NCBI GenBank assembly: GCA_002332905.1
Contig: DDAM01000061.1
Location: 1 to 54,126, forward strand
Source: Firmicutes bacterium UBA2058
GTDB lineage: Bacteria > Bacillota > Clostridia > Tissierellales > Sedimentibacteraceae
DNA length: 54,126 bases
Direction: 5' to 3'
The first letter of the stretch is position 1. The number at the start of each line of letters is the position of its first letter. The notes under the pieces are model-generated. The model searched no databases and was not told where the DNA came from. It saw only the letters and a list, made by a program, of their open reading frames with translations. Shown here piece after piece: positions 6,660-16,287 of the stretch. Both the position numbers and the translations under genes were made by a program.

Positions 6660-8690
6660 ATGAATAAAGGTAAATATTATATTACTACTGCAATCGCATA
6701 TACATCTGGAAAACCACACATTGGCAATACATATGAGATAGTGCTTGCAGATAGTATTGCAAGATTTAAAAAGCTTAATGGTTATGATGTTTATTTTCAA
6801 ACTGGAACAGACGAGCATGGACAAAAAATTCAAGATAAGGCTGAAGCAGCAGGAAAAACTCCTCAACAGTTTGTTGATGAGGTAGCAGGAGAAATAAAAA
6901 GAATTTGGGATACTATGAACACAAGCTATGATAAGTTTGTTAGAACAAGTGATCCAGAACATAAGAAAAAAGTTCAGCAAATATTTAAAAAACTATATGA
7001 TCAAGGAGATATCTATAAAGGATATTATGAAGGAATGTACTGTACTCCTTGTGAGTCATTCTTTACAGAGGGTCAATTAGTAGATGGTAAATGTCCTGAT
7101 TGTGGAGCAGAGGTTAAAAAAGCAAAGGAAGAAGCATATTTCTTCAAACTAAGTGGCTACACTGATAAACTGATAAAGCATATAGAAGATAATCCTCAAT
7201 TTATACAGCCTGAATCACGTAAAAACGAAATGTTAAATAACTTTTTAAAACCGGGTTTACAAGATTTATGTGTTTCAAGAACATCATTTAATTGGGGTGT
7301 TCCAGTTTCTTTTGATGATAAGCATGTAGTTTATGTTTGGATTGATGCATTAAGTAATTATATTACATTTTTAGGTTATGATATAGATGGAAACCACAGT
7401 GATTTATACAAGAAAAATTGGCCTGCAGATGTTCATTTAATAGGAAAGGACATTTTAAGATTCCATACAATATACTGGCCTATATTACTAATGGCAATTG
7501 GAGAAGAGCTTCCAAAGCAAGTATTCGGTCATCCTTGGCTTTTGGTTGGTGAAGGAAAAATGAGTAAATCAAAGGGCAATGTAATTTATGCAGATGATTT
7601 AGTGGATTTCTTTGGTGTAGATGCGGTTAGATACTATGTACTGCATGAAATGCCTTTTGCAAATGACGGAACACTAAGCTATGAATTATTAATCGAAAGA
7701 ATTAATTCTGATTTAGCAAATATTCTTGGTAATCTTGTAAATAGAACAGTTACAATGGTTAACAAATATTTTGATGGTGAAATATTGGCACCAGCTGATA
7801 AAGAACCAATTGATGATGAGCTTATAGCATTAGCATTAGAAACACCAAAAAGAGTTGAGCTTAAAATGGATGATTTAAAGGTTTCTGATGCTATAGATGA
7901 AATATTTAATCTGCTAAGAAGAAGTAATAAGTATATAGATGAAACGACTCCTTGGGTTTTGGGTAAAGATGAAAGTAAAAAAGAAAGACTTGGAACTGTT
8001 CTTTACAATTTACTTGAATCAATTCGTATTGCTACGGCTTTATTAAAACCATTTTTACCAGAGACGTCAGAAAATATATTTAAGCAAATTAATTCATCAA
8101 AATACGACTGGGATTCGTTAAGTACATTTGACGGAACAGTTGTTGGAAGCAAGGTTGGTACTCCTGAGATATTGTTTGCAAGAATCGACGCAGCTAAAAA
8201 AATTGAAGAAATAGAAAGTAAACTAGGCACAAAAACTGAACAATCAAAAAATGATAAGGAGAAAAAAGTGGAAGATAATAAAGTAGCAAATGCAGCAAGT
8301 AAGGAAAATTCTGCACAGGTAGAAACAGTAGAAAATTCAGCAAAAGAAACTGCTGAATATGAAGATGGAATGATATCAATTTATGATTTTGATAAGGTTG
8401 ATTTAAGATTAGCAGAGGTTATTGAAGCTAAAAAGCATCCTGATGCAGATAAACTTTTAGTGTTACAGTTAAAGATTGGAGAAGAAACTAGACAGGTAGT
8501 TTCAGGTATAGCAAAATACTATGAGCCAGAAGATTTAATCGGTAAAAAAGTTGTAATGGTATATAACTTAAAACCAGTAACTCTTAGAGGAGTGCATTCT
8601 CAAGGTATGGTACTTGCAGCAACAAAGGGTAAAAAACTGACATTAGTTTCTACATTAGATGATATAAATAGTGGTGCTAAAATAAGCTAG
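6660..8690 (+). CDS. metG: Methionyl-tRNA synthetase
   Basis: A 676-aa class I enzyme that charges tRNA-Met in the cytosol. The HIGH motif appears as KPHIGN (residues 18-23) and KMSKSKG lies near residue 300. The zinc knuckle is CTPC (from residue 127) with CPDCG about 20 residues on. A low-complexity Lys/Glu/Asn linker at about 520-560 leads to the C-terminal EMAP-II-like tRNA-binding OB domain (YDFDKVDLRLAEV... onward). The architecture is standard for Firmicutes. It is the first gene of a tight cluster (metG, membrane protein, tatD, rnmV, rsmA) under the T-box. Confidence 0.97.
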   Translation: MNKGKYYITTAIAYTSGKPHIGNTYEIVLADSIARFKKLNGYDVYFQTGTDEHGQKIQDKAEAAGKTPQQFVDEVAGEIKRIWDTMNTSYDKFVRTSDPEHKKKVQQIFKKLYDQGDIYKGYYEGMYCTPCESFFTEGQLVDGKCPDCGAEVKKAKEEAYFFKLSGYTDKLIKHIEDNPQFIQPESRKNEMLNNFLKPGLQDLCVSRTSFNWGVPVSFDDKHVVYVWIDALSNYITFLGYDIDGNHSDLYKKNWPADVHLIGKDILRFHTIYWPILLMAIGEELPKQVFGHPWLLVGEGKMSKSKGNVIYADDLVDFFGVDAVRYYVLHEMPFANDGTLSYELLIERINSDLANILGNLVNRTVTMVNKYFDGEILAPADKEPIDDELIALALETPKRVELKMDDLKVSDAIDEIFNLLRRSNKYIDETTPWVLGKDESKKERLGTVLYNLLESIRIATALLKPFLPETSENIFKQINSSKYDWDSLSTFDGTVVGSKVGTPEILFARIDAAKKIEEIESKLGTKTEQSKNDKEKKVEDNKVANAASKENSAQVETVENSAKETAEYEDGMISIYDFDKVDLRLAEVIEAKKHPDADKLLVLQLKIGEETRQVVSGIAKYYEPEDLIGKKVVMVYNLKPVTLRGVHSQGMVLAATKGKKLTLVSTLDDINSGAKIS

Positions 8691-8706
8691 AATAATGGAG
8701 GTTATT

Positions 8707-9255
8707 ATGAAAGCATTTTTCTTAATAGCAATAGCTTTTGCTGTTATCTATACTATATCTACAGTTAGAAAATATATAGAATATAAAAAATTAAGTCCGA
8801 CTGATATAGTTGCATTGACCGAGGATAATAAATCTATCAGATATATTTGTGGTGTTTTCCTGTTTTTTATGATTATAACAAGTGGTATAGCATTTAGAGA
8901 AGCGTATAACCAAGGATTGGTTATAAAAAATGAACTTTTGGAGCTTATATTGACATTGTTTTTCTTTGCTGTTCTATATATTCCGTTATCATCAAAAACA
9001 AAGGTTTCTAATATAGGAATCTATAGAAATGCAAATTTAATATACTGGAAAAATGTTGTTGCCATAGATTTTTTAAAGCCAGATTTAAAGGGTAGATTAA
9101 GGGTAAGAATATTATATAAAAATAACTACAATAAACAGATGACAATTGAGATTGTATTTAAGAAAAAAATGGATGAATACAATGCATTTAAGGAATTAGC
9201 TGACAAAAATATTATACCTATTAAAGAGACAAAGAAAAAGAAAAACAACAAGTAA
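8707..9255 (+). CDS. Membrane protein of unknown function (DUF5673-like)
   Basis: 182 residues. Hydrophobic helices lie at about 1-18, 45-62 and 76-95, followed by a soluble C-terminal half that starts NIGIYRNANLIYWKNV, looks like a PH-type beta fold and ends in a Lys-rich tail. An in-frame ATG at 8695 overlaps the ribosome site GGAGGT, so the start at 8707 is chosen. It sits 16 bases after metG and 19 before tatD, so it is co-transcribed. The domain assignment is tentative. Confidence 0.75.
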   Translation: MKAFFLIAIAFAVIYTISTVRKYIEYKKLSPTDIVALTEDNKSIRYICGVFLFFMIITSGIAFREAYNQGLVIKNELLELILTLFFFAVLYIPLSSKTKVSNIGIYRNANLIYWKNVVAIDFLKPDLKGRLRVRILYKNNYNKQMTIEIVFKKKMDEYNAFKELADKNIIPIKETKKKKNNK

Positions 9256-9274
9256 GAGGAAAGGAATTAAAAAT

Positions 9275-10042
9275 ATGCTAATAGATAGTCATGCTCACCT
9301 AAATGATGAGAGATTTGATGATGATAGAGAACAAGTTATTAATTCATTAATAAAAAGTGGGATAGAGCTAGTATTAAATCCCGGTTACGATTTAGAATCA
9401 TCAAAAATATCTGTAAATATGGCTAAACAATACAGCATGATATATGCTGCTGTTGGTACACATCCTCATGATTCTAAAGATATGAATGATGACACTTTAG
9501 AAATATATAAATCATATGCTCTGGAAGATAAGGTTATAGCCATTGGAGAAATAGGACTTGATTATCATTATGATAATTCACCAAGGGATGTTCAAAAAAA
9601 ATGGTTTAGAGAGCAAATTAGACTTGCAAAATCTCTTGATATGCCATATATAGTTCATGATAGAGAGGCACATGAGGATATTTTTAACATTATGAAGGAA
9701 GAAATGAATAGCGGTGTAAGAGGTATATTGCACTGCTATTCAGGAAGCGTTGAAATGGCAAGAGAGTTTATAAAAATGGGCTTCATGATATCCTTAGGCG
9801 GACCTGTAACATTTAAAAATGCAAAGGTAGCTAAAAAGGTTGCATTAGAAATTCCGTTAGAATATTTACTTATTGAAACTGATTCACCATACATGGCTCC
9901 AGAACCAAATAGGGGAAAAAGAAATGAACCTTCTTATGTTAAGTATGTTGCAGAAGAAATCGCTAAAATTAAGAATATAGAATACAATCAAGTAGTAGAA
10001 AAGACTAATGCAAATTTCAAGAAATTGTTTGATTTGAATTAG
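9275..10042 (+). CDS. tatD: TatD family metal-dependent DNase
   Basis: A 255-aa TIM-barrel hydrolase. Motifs in order: DSHAHL (metal HxH), GTHPHD, GEIGLDYHY (metal Glu), HDREAH, HCYSGS, and the C-terminal ETDSPYMAPEPNRGKRNEP with the conserved Asp. TatD/YcfH proteins are Mg-dependent 3'-5' exonucleases and deoxyribonucleases. Its place between metG and rnmV is the standard Firmicutes order. The start follows AGAGGAAAGG. Confidence 0.93.
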   Translation: MLIDSHAHLNDERFDDDREQVINSLIKSGIELVLNPGYDLESSKISVNMAKQYSMIYAAVGTHPHDSKDMNDDTLEIYKSYALEDKVIAIGEIGLDYHYDNSPRDVQKKWFREQIRLAKSLDMPYIVHDREAHEDIFNIMKEEMNSGVRGILHCYSGSVEMAREFIKMGFMISLGGPVTFKNAKVAKKVALEIPLEYLLIETDSPYMAPEPNRGKRNEPSYVKYVAEEIAKIKNIEYNQVVEKTNANFKKLFDLN

Positions 10043-10061
10043 TTTAAGGAAGGAAAATATT

Positions 10062-10616
10062 TTGATAAAAGAGATTATAGTTGTTGAAGGCAAGGATGAT
10101 ATATCGGCTGTTAAAAGAGCAGTAGATGCAGAGATAATTGCGACTAGCGGGCTTGGATTGACTGAAAAAACAATTGATTTAATAAAAAAAGCATCTAAAA
10201 ATAGAGGTGTAATAATTTTAACTGACCCTGATTTTCCGGGCAAAAAAATAAGAAATATAGTTTCATCTCAGGTTGAAAATTGTAAGCATGCTTTTATACC
10301 AAGAGATAAGGCTAATAAAAAAGGTAATATAGGTGTTGAAAATGCAAGCCCTGAAGCTATCAGAGAGGCACTTGAAAATGCTAGAGCAGAGATAACAGAC
10401 AATAGGGTAGAATTTTCAAATGAGGATATGATATATTATGAATTAGTTGGAAATGATAATGCCTCGTTAAGACGCAGCAAATTAGGTGATATGCTTGGCA
10501 TAGGATATTGCAGTGCAAAGCAATTTTTAAAGAGGCTAAATAATTATGGAATCACAAGAGAAGAGCTTGAAAATGCAATAGAAAAATATATGCATGATGA
10601 GGAGTTGGATATATAA
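10062..10616 (+). CDS. rnmV: Ribonuclease M5, 5S rRNA maturase
   Basis: 184 residues with an N-terminal Toprim domain: EIIVVEGKDD carries the catalytic Glu and LTDPDFPGKKIR the DxD pair. The C-terminal part (GDMLGIGYCSAKQFLKRLN) is typical of RNase M5, which trims 5S rRNA precursor in low-GC Gram-positives. The start is TTG at 10062 after AAGGAAGG; no upstream ATG fits. It is followed three bases later by rsmA, its usual partner. Confidence 0.94.
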   Translation: MIKEIIVVEGKDDISAVKRAVDAEIIATSGLGLTEKTIDLIKKASKNRGVIILTDPDFPGKKIRNIVSSQVENCKHAFIPRDKANKKGNIGVENASPEAIREALENARAEITDNRVEFSNEDMIYYELVGNDNASLRRSKLGDMLGIGYCSAKQFLKRLNNYGITREELENAIEKYMHDEELDI

Positions 10617-10619
10617 CTT

Positions 10620-11477
10620 ATGGATGAAAAAAAATTATATTCACCCAAAATAATGAAGGAAATACTTGACCGACATGGTTTTGAATTTAGTAAAAGTTTG
10701 GGTCAAAACTTTTTAATTGATGGAAATATTATAAATAAAATAGTAGATGCAGCAGGAATAGATGATAGTACTGGAGTTGTTGAAATAGGACCTGGTTTTG
10801 GAACCTTAACGCAGGGACTTTGCAACAAAGCAAAAAAAGTTGTAGCGATAGAAATTGACAAAAGCTTAAAGCCAGTACACTTTGAAACTCTAAATTATGA
10901 TAATCTTAAAATAATTTATGATGACTTCATGAAGGTTGATGTAAATAAATTAATAGAAGAAGAATTTAAAGGCTTAAAGGTTAAGTTAGTTGCTAATTTG
11001 CCATACTATATCACAACACCTATCATTATGAAGGTACTTGAAGATAAGCTAAATTTTTCAAGCATTACCGTTATGGTTCAAAAGGAAGTTGCACATAGAC
11101 TTAGTGCTAAACCTGGAAATAAGGATTATGGTGCTATAAGCTTGGCTGTTGAATATAGAGCAAATGCGCGAGTTTCATTAATTGTTCCAAGCACGGTTTT
11201 TATGCCTCGACCTAAGGTTGATTCAGCAGTGATTACTATAGATATTTTAGATGAGCCTAGGGTTATTGTAAAGGATGAGAAAGCATTATTTACAGTTATA
11301 AGAGCAGCATTTGGGCAAAGAAGAAAAACTATACATAACTCCCTAAGCAGTAATCTAAATATTGATAAGGATAAAATTAGAGAAGCTATAGAAAATGCAA
11401 ATTTAGACCCAGGTATCAGGGCAGAAATGCTAACAATTTATGATTTTGCTAAATTAGCAGAAGAAATATATAAATAA
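10620..11477 (+). CDS. rsmA: 16S rRNA dimethyladenosine transferase
   Basis: A 285-aa KsgA/RsmA methyltransferase that dimethylates two adjacent adenines near the 3' end of 16S rRNA. The N-terminal KSLGQNFL, SAM motif I VVEIGPGFGTLT, motif IV NLPYYITTPI, and the late FMPRPKVDSAV and FGQRRKT blocks are all present. Length is normal. It is the last gene of the metG cluster and is followed at once by a strong terminator. Confidence 0.96.
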   Translation: MDEKKLYSPKIMKEILDRHGFEFSKSLGQNFLIDGNIINKIVDAAGIDDSTGVVEIGPGFGTLTQGLCNKAKKVVAIEIDKSLKPVHFETLNYDNLKIIYDDFMKVDVNKLIEEEFKGLKVKLVANLPYYITTPIIMKVLEDKLNFSSITVMVQKEVAHRLSAKPGNKDYGAISLAVEYRANARVSLIVPSTVFMPRPKVDSAVITIDILDEPRVIVKDEKALFTVIRAAFGQRRKTIHNSLSSNLNIDKDKIREAIENANLDPGIRAEMLTIYDFAKLAEEIYK

Positions 11478-11482
11478 TTTAT

Positions 11483-11512
11483 AAACGTTTTGTTTTTTAC
11501 AAAACGTTTTTT
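11483..11512 (+). terminator. Terminator of the metG-rsmA operon
   Basis: AAACGTTTTG (11483-11492) pairs with CAAAACGTTT (11500-11509), followed by more T. It starts six bases after the rsmA stop codon. Confidence 0.85.
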
Positions 11513-11564
11513 ATTATAAAAATCCATAATAAAATATACTTTTAGTAAATATATGAAAAAAACC

Positions 11565-11593
11565 TTGACACTGATTAGTTGTGGGAATATAAT
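11565..11593 (+). promoter_or_regulatory. Consensus sigma-A promoter of the peptide-import operon
   Basis: TTGACA (11565-11570), exactly 17 bases, TATAAT (11588-11593): a perfect match to both boxes. Transcription would start near 11600, inside the tandem palindromes. Such a strong promoter is expected to need tight repression. Confidence 0.85.
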
Positions 11594-11621
11594 ATGAATT
11601 AATTCATATGAATGAATTCAT
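11594..11621 (+). promoter_or_regulatory. Two abutting 14-bp palindromes, probable TetR operator
   Basis: ATGAATTAATTCAT (11594-11607) is directly followed by ATGAATGAATTCAT (11608-11621). Both are perfect palindromes with ATGAAT/ATTCAT half sites. They cover the transcription start just behind the -10 box, the usual place for a TetR-family repressor site. The operon's last gene encodes a TetR-type regulator, so autoregulation is the simplest reading. I saw no other copy of the paired site in the window. Confidence 0.65.
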
Positions 11622-11700
11622 ATTGTGTTTATGAAAGCGTTAGCTAGACAATAATACAGTATGAGCTTGACTAAAAAAATAATAAAAAAACGGAGGAATT

Positions 11701-13275
11701 ATGAAGAAGAAAATTAGTATTTTATTAGTTATCATGATGGTTATGTCAATGTTGACAGGCTGTGGTGAATCTGCGAATAAACCTGCAGGTAACAATTCTA
11801 ATTCTACAGACAGCGGAAAGGAAAAAGTTTTAGTTGTAGCAGCAACACAGGAACCATTGCACTTTAACATGAACGCTACAAATGCTGGTTCAAATTTTGC
11901 AGCAGTAAATATTTACAGTAGTCTTTTCAAAAGCTCAGTAACTGGCGAAATCATTCCAGATTTATGTAAAGACTACACTATTTCCGAAGATGGATTAACT
12001 TATACATTTAATCTTCATGAAAATGTTAAGTGGCATGATGGTAAAGATTTTAGTTCAGAGGATGTAAAGTTTACTCTTGAGGCTATTCAAGAAAACAAAG
12101 GTAACAATGTAGAAAGATTAGCATGTATTAGTGAAATCGAATGTCCAGATGAAAATACTGTAGTGTTTAAATTATCAGAAAAAAGTGCTGGTTTAATAGC
12201 TCTATTACCTCAAGTAAAAATATTAGCAAAGCATTTATATGAAGGACAAGATTGGTTAGAGAATCCAGCAAATCAAAACCCTGTAGGAACAGGACCATTT
12301 AAATTTGTTGAACATAAAAAAGGAACTAATGTTACTATAGAAGCTTTTGATGATTACTTCTTAGGAAGACCAAATGTAGATAAAATAGTTTTTAAAACTA
12401 TACCAGATGAAAATACAATTGTTCAAGCATACATAAACAATGAAATAGATGTTATGGACTTAGCAGGAGCTATTTCTCCAGCTGCAATGCCTAACTTGGA
12501 AAATCAACCAAATACTAAAATATCAACAATGATTAGTGCTGATAGACAATATATGATTACTAATTTAGCAAAATCACCATGGAGCGATGTAAAAGTTAGA
12601 CAAGCTGTTGCATTAGCAATTGATAGAGACGAAATGGTTACTAAAGCTCACAAAGGTTATGCAGAAAAAGCTATAGGTTTCTATACACCAGCAGTTAAAT
12701 GGGCTTATGCGGATGAATACAAAATGCCTGAAAAGGACATAGAAAAGGCAAAACAATTGCTTGACGAGGCTGGATTTACTCCTGATAAAGATGGTATAAG
12801 AATTAAAGATGCTGAAATAGTAATATTCCAATTTGCTGTATTTTCAGACATAGCTAAAATAGTTCAAGCTAACTTAAAAGAAATCGGTATTGATTGTAAA
12901 ATAACAACTCTTGAGTATGCTGCATGGGAAGAAAAATTACAGTCAGGAGCCTTTGATATAGCAGTAATAGGTGGATATCATGGTCCAGATCCAGACAATA
13001 TGGTTATACGTATTGGAGAAAATGGAGTTCTTAACTTCATGAAATATAAAAATGATAGAATAGAAGAGTTATTTAAACTTGGAAGAAATGCTAACGAAGA
13101 AGAAAGACCAGCAGTTTATTATGAAATGCAAAAAATAATGTCTGAAGAATTACCAGTAATGCCATTAACAGAATGGTGTTATATAGTAGTTACAAAGGAT
13201 AATATCACTGGACACTATGCTGATTTAACAGATAAAGCAGGGTCAGGAGATTACTATTATATTGATATTGAGTAA
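11701..13275 (+). CDS. Oligopeptide-type ABC transporter substrate-binding lipoprotein
   Basis: 524 residues, SBP family 5 (OppA/DppA class). A lipoprotein signal ends in the lipobox LTGC with Cys21, followed by a Ser/Asn-rich tether. The mature domain has the family blocks YTFNLHENVKWHDGKDF, NPVGTGPFKF and VRQAVALAIDR. It captures peptides or similar solutes outside the membrane for the permeases downstream. The start follows CGGAGG. Two stem-loops separate it from the permease genes, a common way to make excess binding protein. The substrate cannot be read from sequence. Confidence 0.92.
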   Translation: MKKKISILLVIMMVMSMLTGCGESANKPAGNNSNSTDSGKEKVLVVAATQEPLHFNMNATNAGSNFAAVNIYSSLFKSSVTGEIIPDLCKDYTISEDGLTYTFNLHENVKWHDGKDFSSEDVKFTLEAIQENKGNNVERLACISEIECPDENTVVFKLSEKSAGLIALLPQVKILAKHLYEGQDWLENPANQNPVGTGPFKFVEHKKGTNVTIEAFDDYFLGRPNVDKIVFKTIPDENTIVQAYINNEIDVMDLAGAISPAAMPNLENQPNTKISTMISADRQYMITNLAKSPWSDVKVRQAVALAIDRDEMVTKAHKGYAEKAIGFYTPAVKWAYADEYKMPEKDIEKAKQLLDEAGFTPDKDGIRIKDAEIVIFQFAVFSDIAKIVQANLKEIGIDCKITTLEYAAWEEKLQSGAFDIAVIGGYHGPDPDNMVIRIGENGVLNFMKYKNDRIEELFKLGRNANEEERPAVYYEMQKIMSEELPVMPLTEWCYIVVTKDNITGHYADLTDKAGSGDYYYIDIE

Positions 13276-13302
13276 AAAACGAAACTCCCCCCATTCGTTT
13301 TT
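13275..13302 (+). terminator. Stem-loop directly after the binding-protein gene
   Basis: AAAAACGAA (13275-13283) pairs with TTCGTTTTT (13294-13302) around a C-rich loop. Probably a partial terminator or an mRNA 3'-end stabiliser. Confidence 0.5.
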
Positions 13303-13327
13303 AAATTAACGATATAAGATTGTAGAT

Positions 13328-13372
13328 ACAATTCAATACTCTCATTAAACAATGAAGGTATTGAATTGTTTT
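13328..13372 (+). terminator. Attenuating terminator between binding protein and permeases
   Basis: CAATTCAATAC (13329-13339) pairs with GTATTGAATTG (13358-13368), extended by an inner TCATT/AATGA stem and followed by TTTT. Read-through would give lower permease than binding-protein expression. Confidence 0.6.
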
Positions 13373-13435
13373 CTATAATACTAATCTAAATTGAGGTTAG
13401 TATAAGACAAATTTAGACTTAAGGAAGTGAAATCA

Positions 13436-14404
13436 ATGAAGAAGTATATTTTAAAAAGAGTACTTACAGGCTTATTGGCAGTTTTGATTGTATTCACATT
13501 TAACTTTTTTATAATTAGATTAGCACCAGGTGACCCAATCAAAATTATAGCCGGAAGAGATAACCCATCTCAAGAAATGATAGATGCACTTTACGAAAAA
13601 TATGGTTTAGACAAACCGATTCATATACAGTTAGTAGCCTACTTAAAAAATGTATTAAGAGGAGACTTTGAAAACTCCATACTATATGGAGAACCAGTAA
13701 CAAAACTTTTATGGGATACCATGGGTCCATCCTTACTGCTTGCCTTAACGGGTACAATACTTGCACTTTTCATAGGTACTATGCTAGGGCTATATGCAGC
13801 TCGTCATCAAAATTCAATTATTGATGTATTTTTTTCAGGAATTTCATATTTATTAAACTCAATGCCTTCATTCTGGCTAGCTATTATGTTAATTATGATA
13901 TTTGCAACAAATTTAAAATTATTTCCTACATCAGGCATGACAGATATGAGAAATTCCTATACAGGCATAAAATACGTTTTAGATGTTATTAAACATTTAT
14001 TCTTGCCATGCTTAACCTTAGTTTTAATTCAAATACCTATGTACTTTAAAATAGCAAAAAGTTCAGTTACACAGGTTTTAGCTGAGGATTTTATAACAAC
14101 CTTCAGAGCTGTTGGAATGAATGAAAAGAAAATATTCAATAAATATGTGTTCAAAAACGCTATATTACCTGTAATTACTGTTTTCGGTATAAATTTAGCA
14201 TATATAGTTACAGGCTCATCACTGGTTGAAATGGTATTTGGATGGCCTGGAATGGGACGTATGATGATGGATTCTATTATGAGAAGAGACTATCCACTAC
14301 TAATGGCTATTTACTTAATATTATCCCTTTCAATAGCTGTTATGATGGTTATAACTGACTTAGTATATGCTTATGTAGACCCAAGAATCAGATACAATAA
14401 TTAA
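13436..14404 (+). CDS. Oligopeptide-type ABC transporter permease (OppB/DppB class)
   Basis: 322 residues, six membrane segments. The first helix carries the family opening (YILKRVLTGLLAVLIVF, RLAPGDP); the EAA loop is near AVGMNEKKIFNKYVFKNAILP, and EMVFGWPGMGR is a strong OppB signature. A GTG at 13427 lies inside the ribosome site (AAGGAAGTG), so the ATG at 13436 is preferred. It pairs with the next gene to form the channel and overlaps that gene's ribosome site. Confidence 0.93.
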   Translation: MKKYILKRVLTGLLAVLIVFTFNFFIIRLAPGDPIKIIAGRDNPSQEMIDALYEKYGLDKPIHIQLVAYLKNVLRGDFENSILYGEPVTKLLWDTMGPSLLLALTGTILALFIGTMLGLYAARHQNSIIDVFFSGISYLLNSMPSFWLAIMLIMIFATNLKLFPTSGMTDMRNSYTGIKYVLDVIKHLFLPCLTLVLIQIPMYFKIAKSSVTQVLAEDFITTFRAVGMNEKKIFNKYVFKNAILPVITVFGINLAYIVTGSSLVEMVFGWPGMGRMMMDSIMRRDYPLLMAIYLILSLSIAVMMVITDLVYAYVDPRIRYNN

Positions 14405-14418
14405 TGGGAGGGATAAAG

Positions 14419-15273
14419 ATGAAAAATAACAAAGACAATAAGTTTATAAAGATATTTAAAGCAATTAATTCAAATACACAATTAAGAATAGGATGTATTT
14501 TGTTAGGACTTATTATATTAGTAGTGCTTCTAACACCAATTTTAGCTACACATGATCCGCGTGTACTGGGAGATGAACTATTAGCATCTCCATCTTCTGA
14601 ACATTTTTTAGGAACTGATGGACTAGGTAGAGATGTGTACAGTATGATTTTACACGGAGCAAAAACCTCAATAACAATAGGGGTAATATCAGCCATAATT
14701 TCTGGTGTTCTAGGTACAGTAATAGGTGGTATAGCGGGCTTTTTCGGTGGAAAGGTAGATAGATTTATTTCTGAAGTAATTAATATATTTTTAATGGTAC
14801 CATCATTTTTCTTAATACTTATAATAGTATCAATATTTGGCAGCAGCATGGCAAATGTTATGATTGTAATAGGGGTAACCTCTTGGCCAAGTAATGCTCG
14901 TCTTATGAGAGTACAAGCTATGGCATTAAAGGAAAGAACCTTTATTAAAAGTGTTACGGCTATGGGAGAATCAAAAACATCTGTTTTATTTAGATATATA
15001 ATACCAAATGGTATATTCCCTGTTATTGCAAACACTACTCTTAGTATAGCAGGAGCAATACTTACAGAGGCAAGCTTAAGCTTCTTAGGATTAGGAGATC
15101 CAAACATAATTAGTTGGGGTCAAATGATTTTTGAAGGAAAAGCGTACATGGCATCTGCATGGTGGATATCTACATTTTCAGGTTTAGCAACAGTTGTATT
15201 AGTTGTTAGTTTCTATTTAATAGGAGATGGATTAAATGTAGTATTAAATCCTAAGCTACAATCTAAAGAATAG
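14419..15273 (+). CDS. Oligopeptide-type ABC transporter permease (OppC/DppC class)
   Basis: 284 residues. The N-terminal helix is followed by HFLGTDGLGRDVYSM, the OppC signature; the coupling loop is ALKERTFIKSVTAMG, and EASLSFLGLGDPNIISWGQM closes the family pattern. An ATG at 14404 overlaps the previous stop codon but sits inside GGGAGGG, so the ATG at 14419 is chosen. It forms the heterodimeric channel with the preceding permease. Confidence 0.93.
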   Translation: MKNNKDNKFIKIFKAINSNTQLRIGCILLGLIILVVLLTPILATHDPRVLGDELLASPSSEHFLGTDGLGRDVYSMILHGAKTSITIGVISAIISGVLGTVIGGIAGFFGGKVDRFISEVINIFLMVPSFFLILIIVSIFGSSMANVMIVIGVTSWPSNARLMRVQAMALKERTFIKSVTAMGESKTSVLFRYIIPNGIFPVIANTTLSIAGAILTEASLSFLGLGDPNIISWGQMIFEGKAYMASAWWISTFSGLATVVLVVSFYLIGDGLNVVLNPKLQSKE

Positions 15274-15288
15274 TGAGGTGAACAAATA

Positions 15289-16260
15289 ATGGCATTATTA
15301 TCAGTAAAAAACTTAAATATAACATATAAAAATAAAGAAAAAGAAGTGTATGCTGTAGATGATATATCATTTGACATGGAAAGTGGAGATTCTCTTGGAA
15401 TAGTAGGTGAGTCAGGATCAGGTAAATCTACGTTAGCTATGGGAATTCTAAGACTTCTATCACCAAAAACTGCACAGATATCCGGTAATGCTTACTTTAA
15501 GGAAAATGACTTATTGGCAATGTCTAAGGATGAATTTAATAAGCTAAGATGGAAACAAATATCTGTTGTGTTTCAAAAATCAATGAACACTTTAAGTCCT
15601 ATACATAAAATAGGAGATCAATTAGAAGATATTTACAAAGTACATGAGACTAAAGCTACAAAAGAACAAATTAAAGGCAGAGTTTTAGAATTATTTAAGC
15701 TAGTAAACCTGTCAGATAGAGTATATAACCTTTATCCTCATGAACTATCTGGTGGTATGCTTCAAAGAACATCTATAGCATTAAGTTTACTTCACAATCC
15801 AGAGTTAATAGTATTGGATGAAGCTACAACAGCCCTTGACGTTGTAACTCAAGGTCAGATTTTAAGTGAAATCAAAAAGTTAGAAAAAACAATAAATATG
15901 ACAAGAATTATGATTACTCATGATATGTCGGTTGTAGCTACAGTTTGCGATAAGGTTGCAGTAATGTATGCGGGTAGATTAGTTGAGTTCGGATGGGTTA
16001 AAGATGTTATTGCAAAGCCACAGCATCCATATACACAAGGCTTAATAAAATCTTATCCATTGATGAAAGCACCAAAAGATGAATTAAAATCAATACCCGG
16101 TTCTTTGCCTAATCTATCAAATAGGTATGAAGGATGTATATTTGCACCAAGATGTGATAGAGCTCAAGACATTTGTAAGACAAGCAGACCTAAAAATACA
16201 GAAATAAAACCTGGACATATGGTTTCATGCCACTTTGCGGAAGGCAAAAGTGTGAAATAA
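15289..16260 (+). CDS. Oligopeptide-type ABC transporter ATP-binding protein (OppD/DppD class)
   Basis: 323 residues. Walker A is GESGSGKST near residue 40, the signature loop is LSGGMLQR (one change from LSGGQ), and Walker B is LIVLDEATTALD. The C-terminal oligopeptide-transporter extension has the Cys pattern CIFAPRCDRAQDIC...SCHF, which in this family can hold an iron-sulfur cluster. It powers import together with the next gene. The start follows GTGAGGTG. Confidence 0.94.
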   Translation: MALLSVKNLNITYKNKEKEVYAVDDISFDMESGDSLGIVGESGSGKSTLAMGILRLLSPKTAQISGNAYFKENDLLAMSKDEFNKLRWKQISVVFQKSMNTLSPIHKIGDQLEDIYKVHETKATKEQIKGRVLELFKLVNLSDRVYNLYPHELSGGMLQRTSIALSLLHNPELIVLDEATTALDVVTQGQILSEIKKLEKTINMTRIMITHDMSVVATVCDKVAVMYAGRLVEFGWVKDVIAKPQHPYTQGLIKSYPLMKAPKDELKSIPGSLPNLSNRYEGCIFAPRCDRAQDICKTSRPKNTEIKPGHMVSCHFAEGKSVK

Positions 16261-16287
16261 AAAACATTGCACACTATGGAGGTATAA

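Noticed and set aside
14388..15107. A 239-codon minus-strand frame over the OppC gene
   Set aside because: Antisense to a well-supported permease, no start signal, low-complexity hydrophobic translation.
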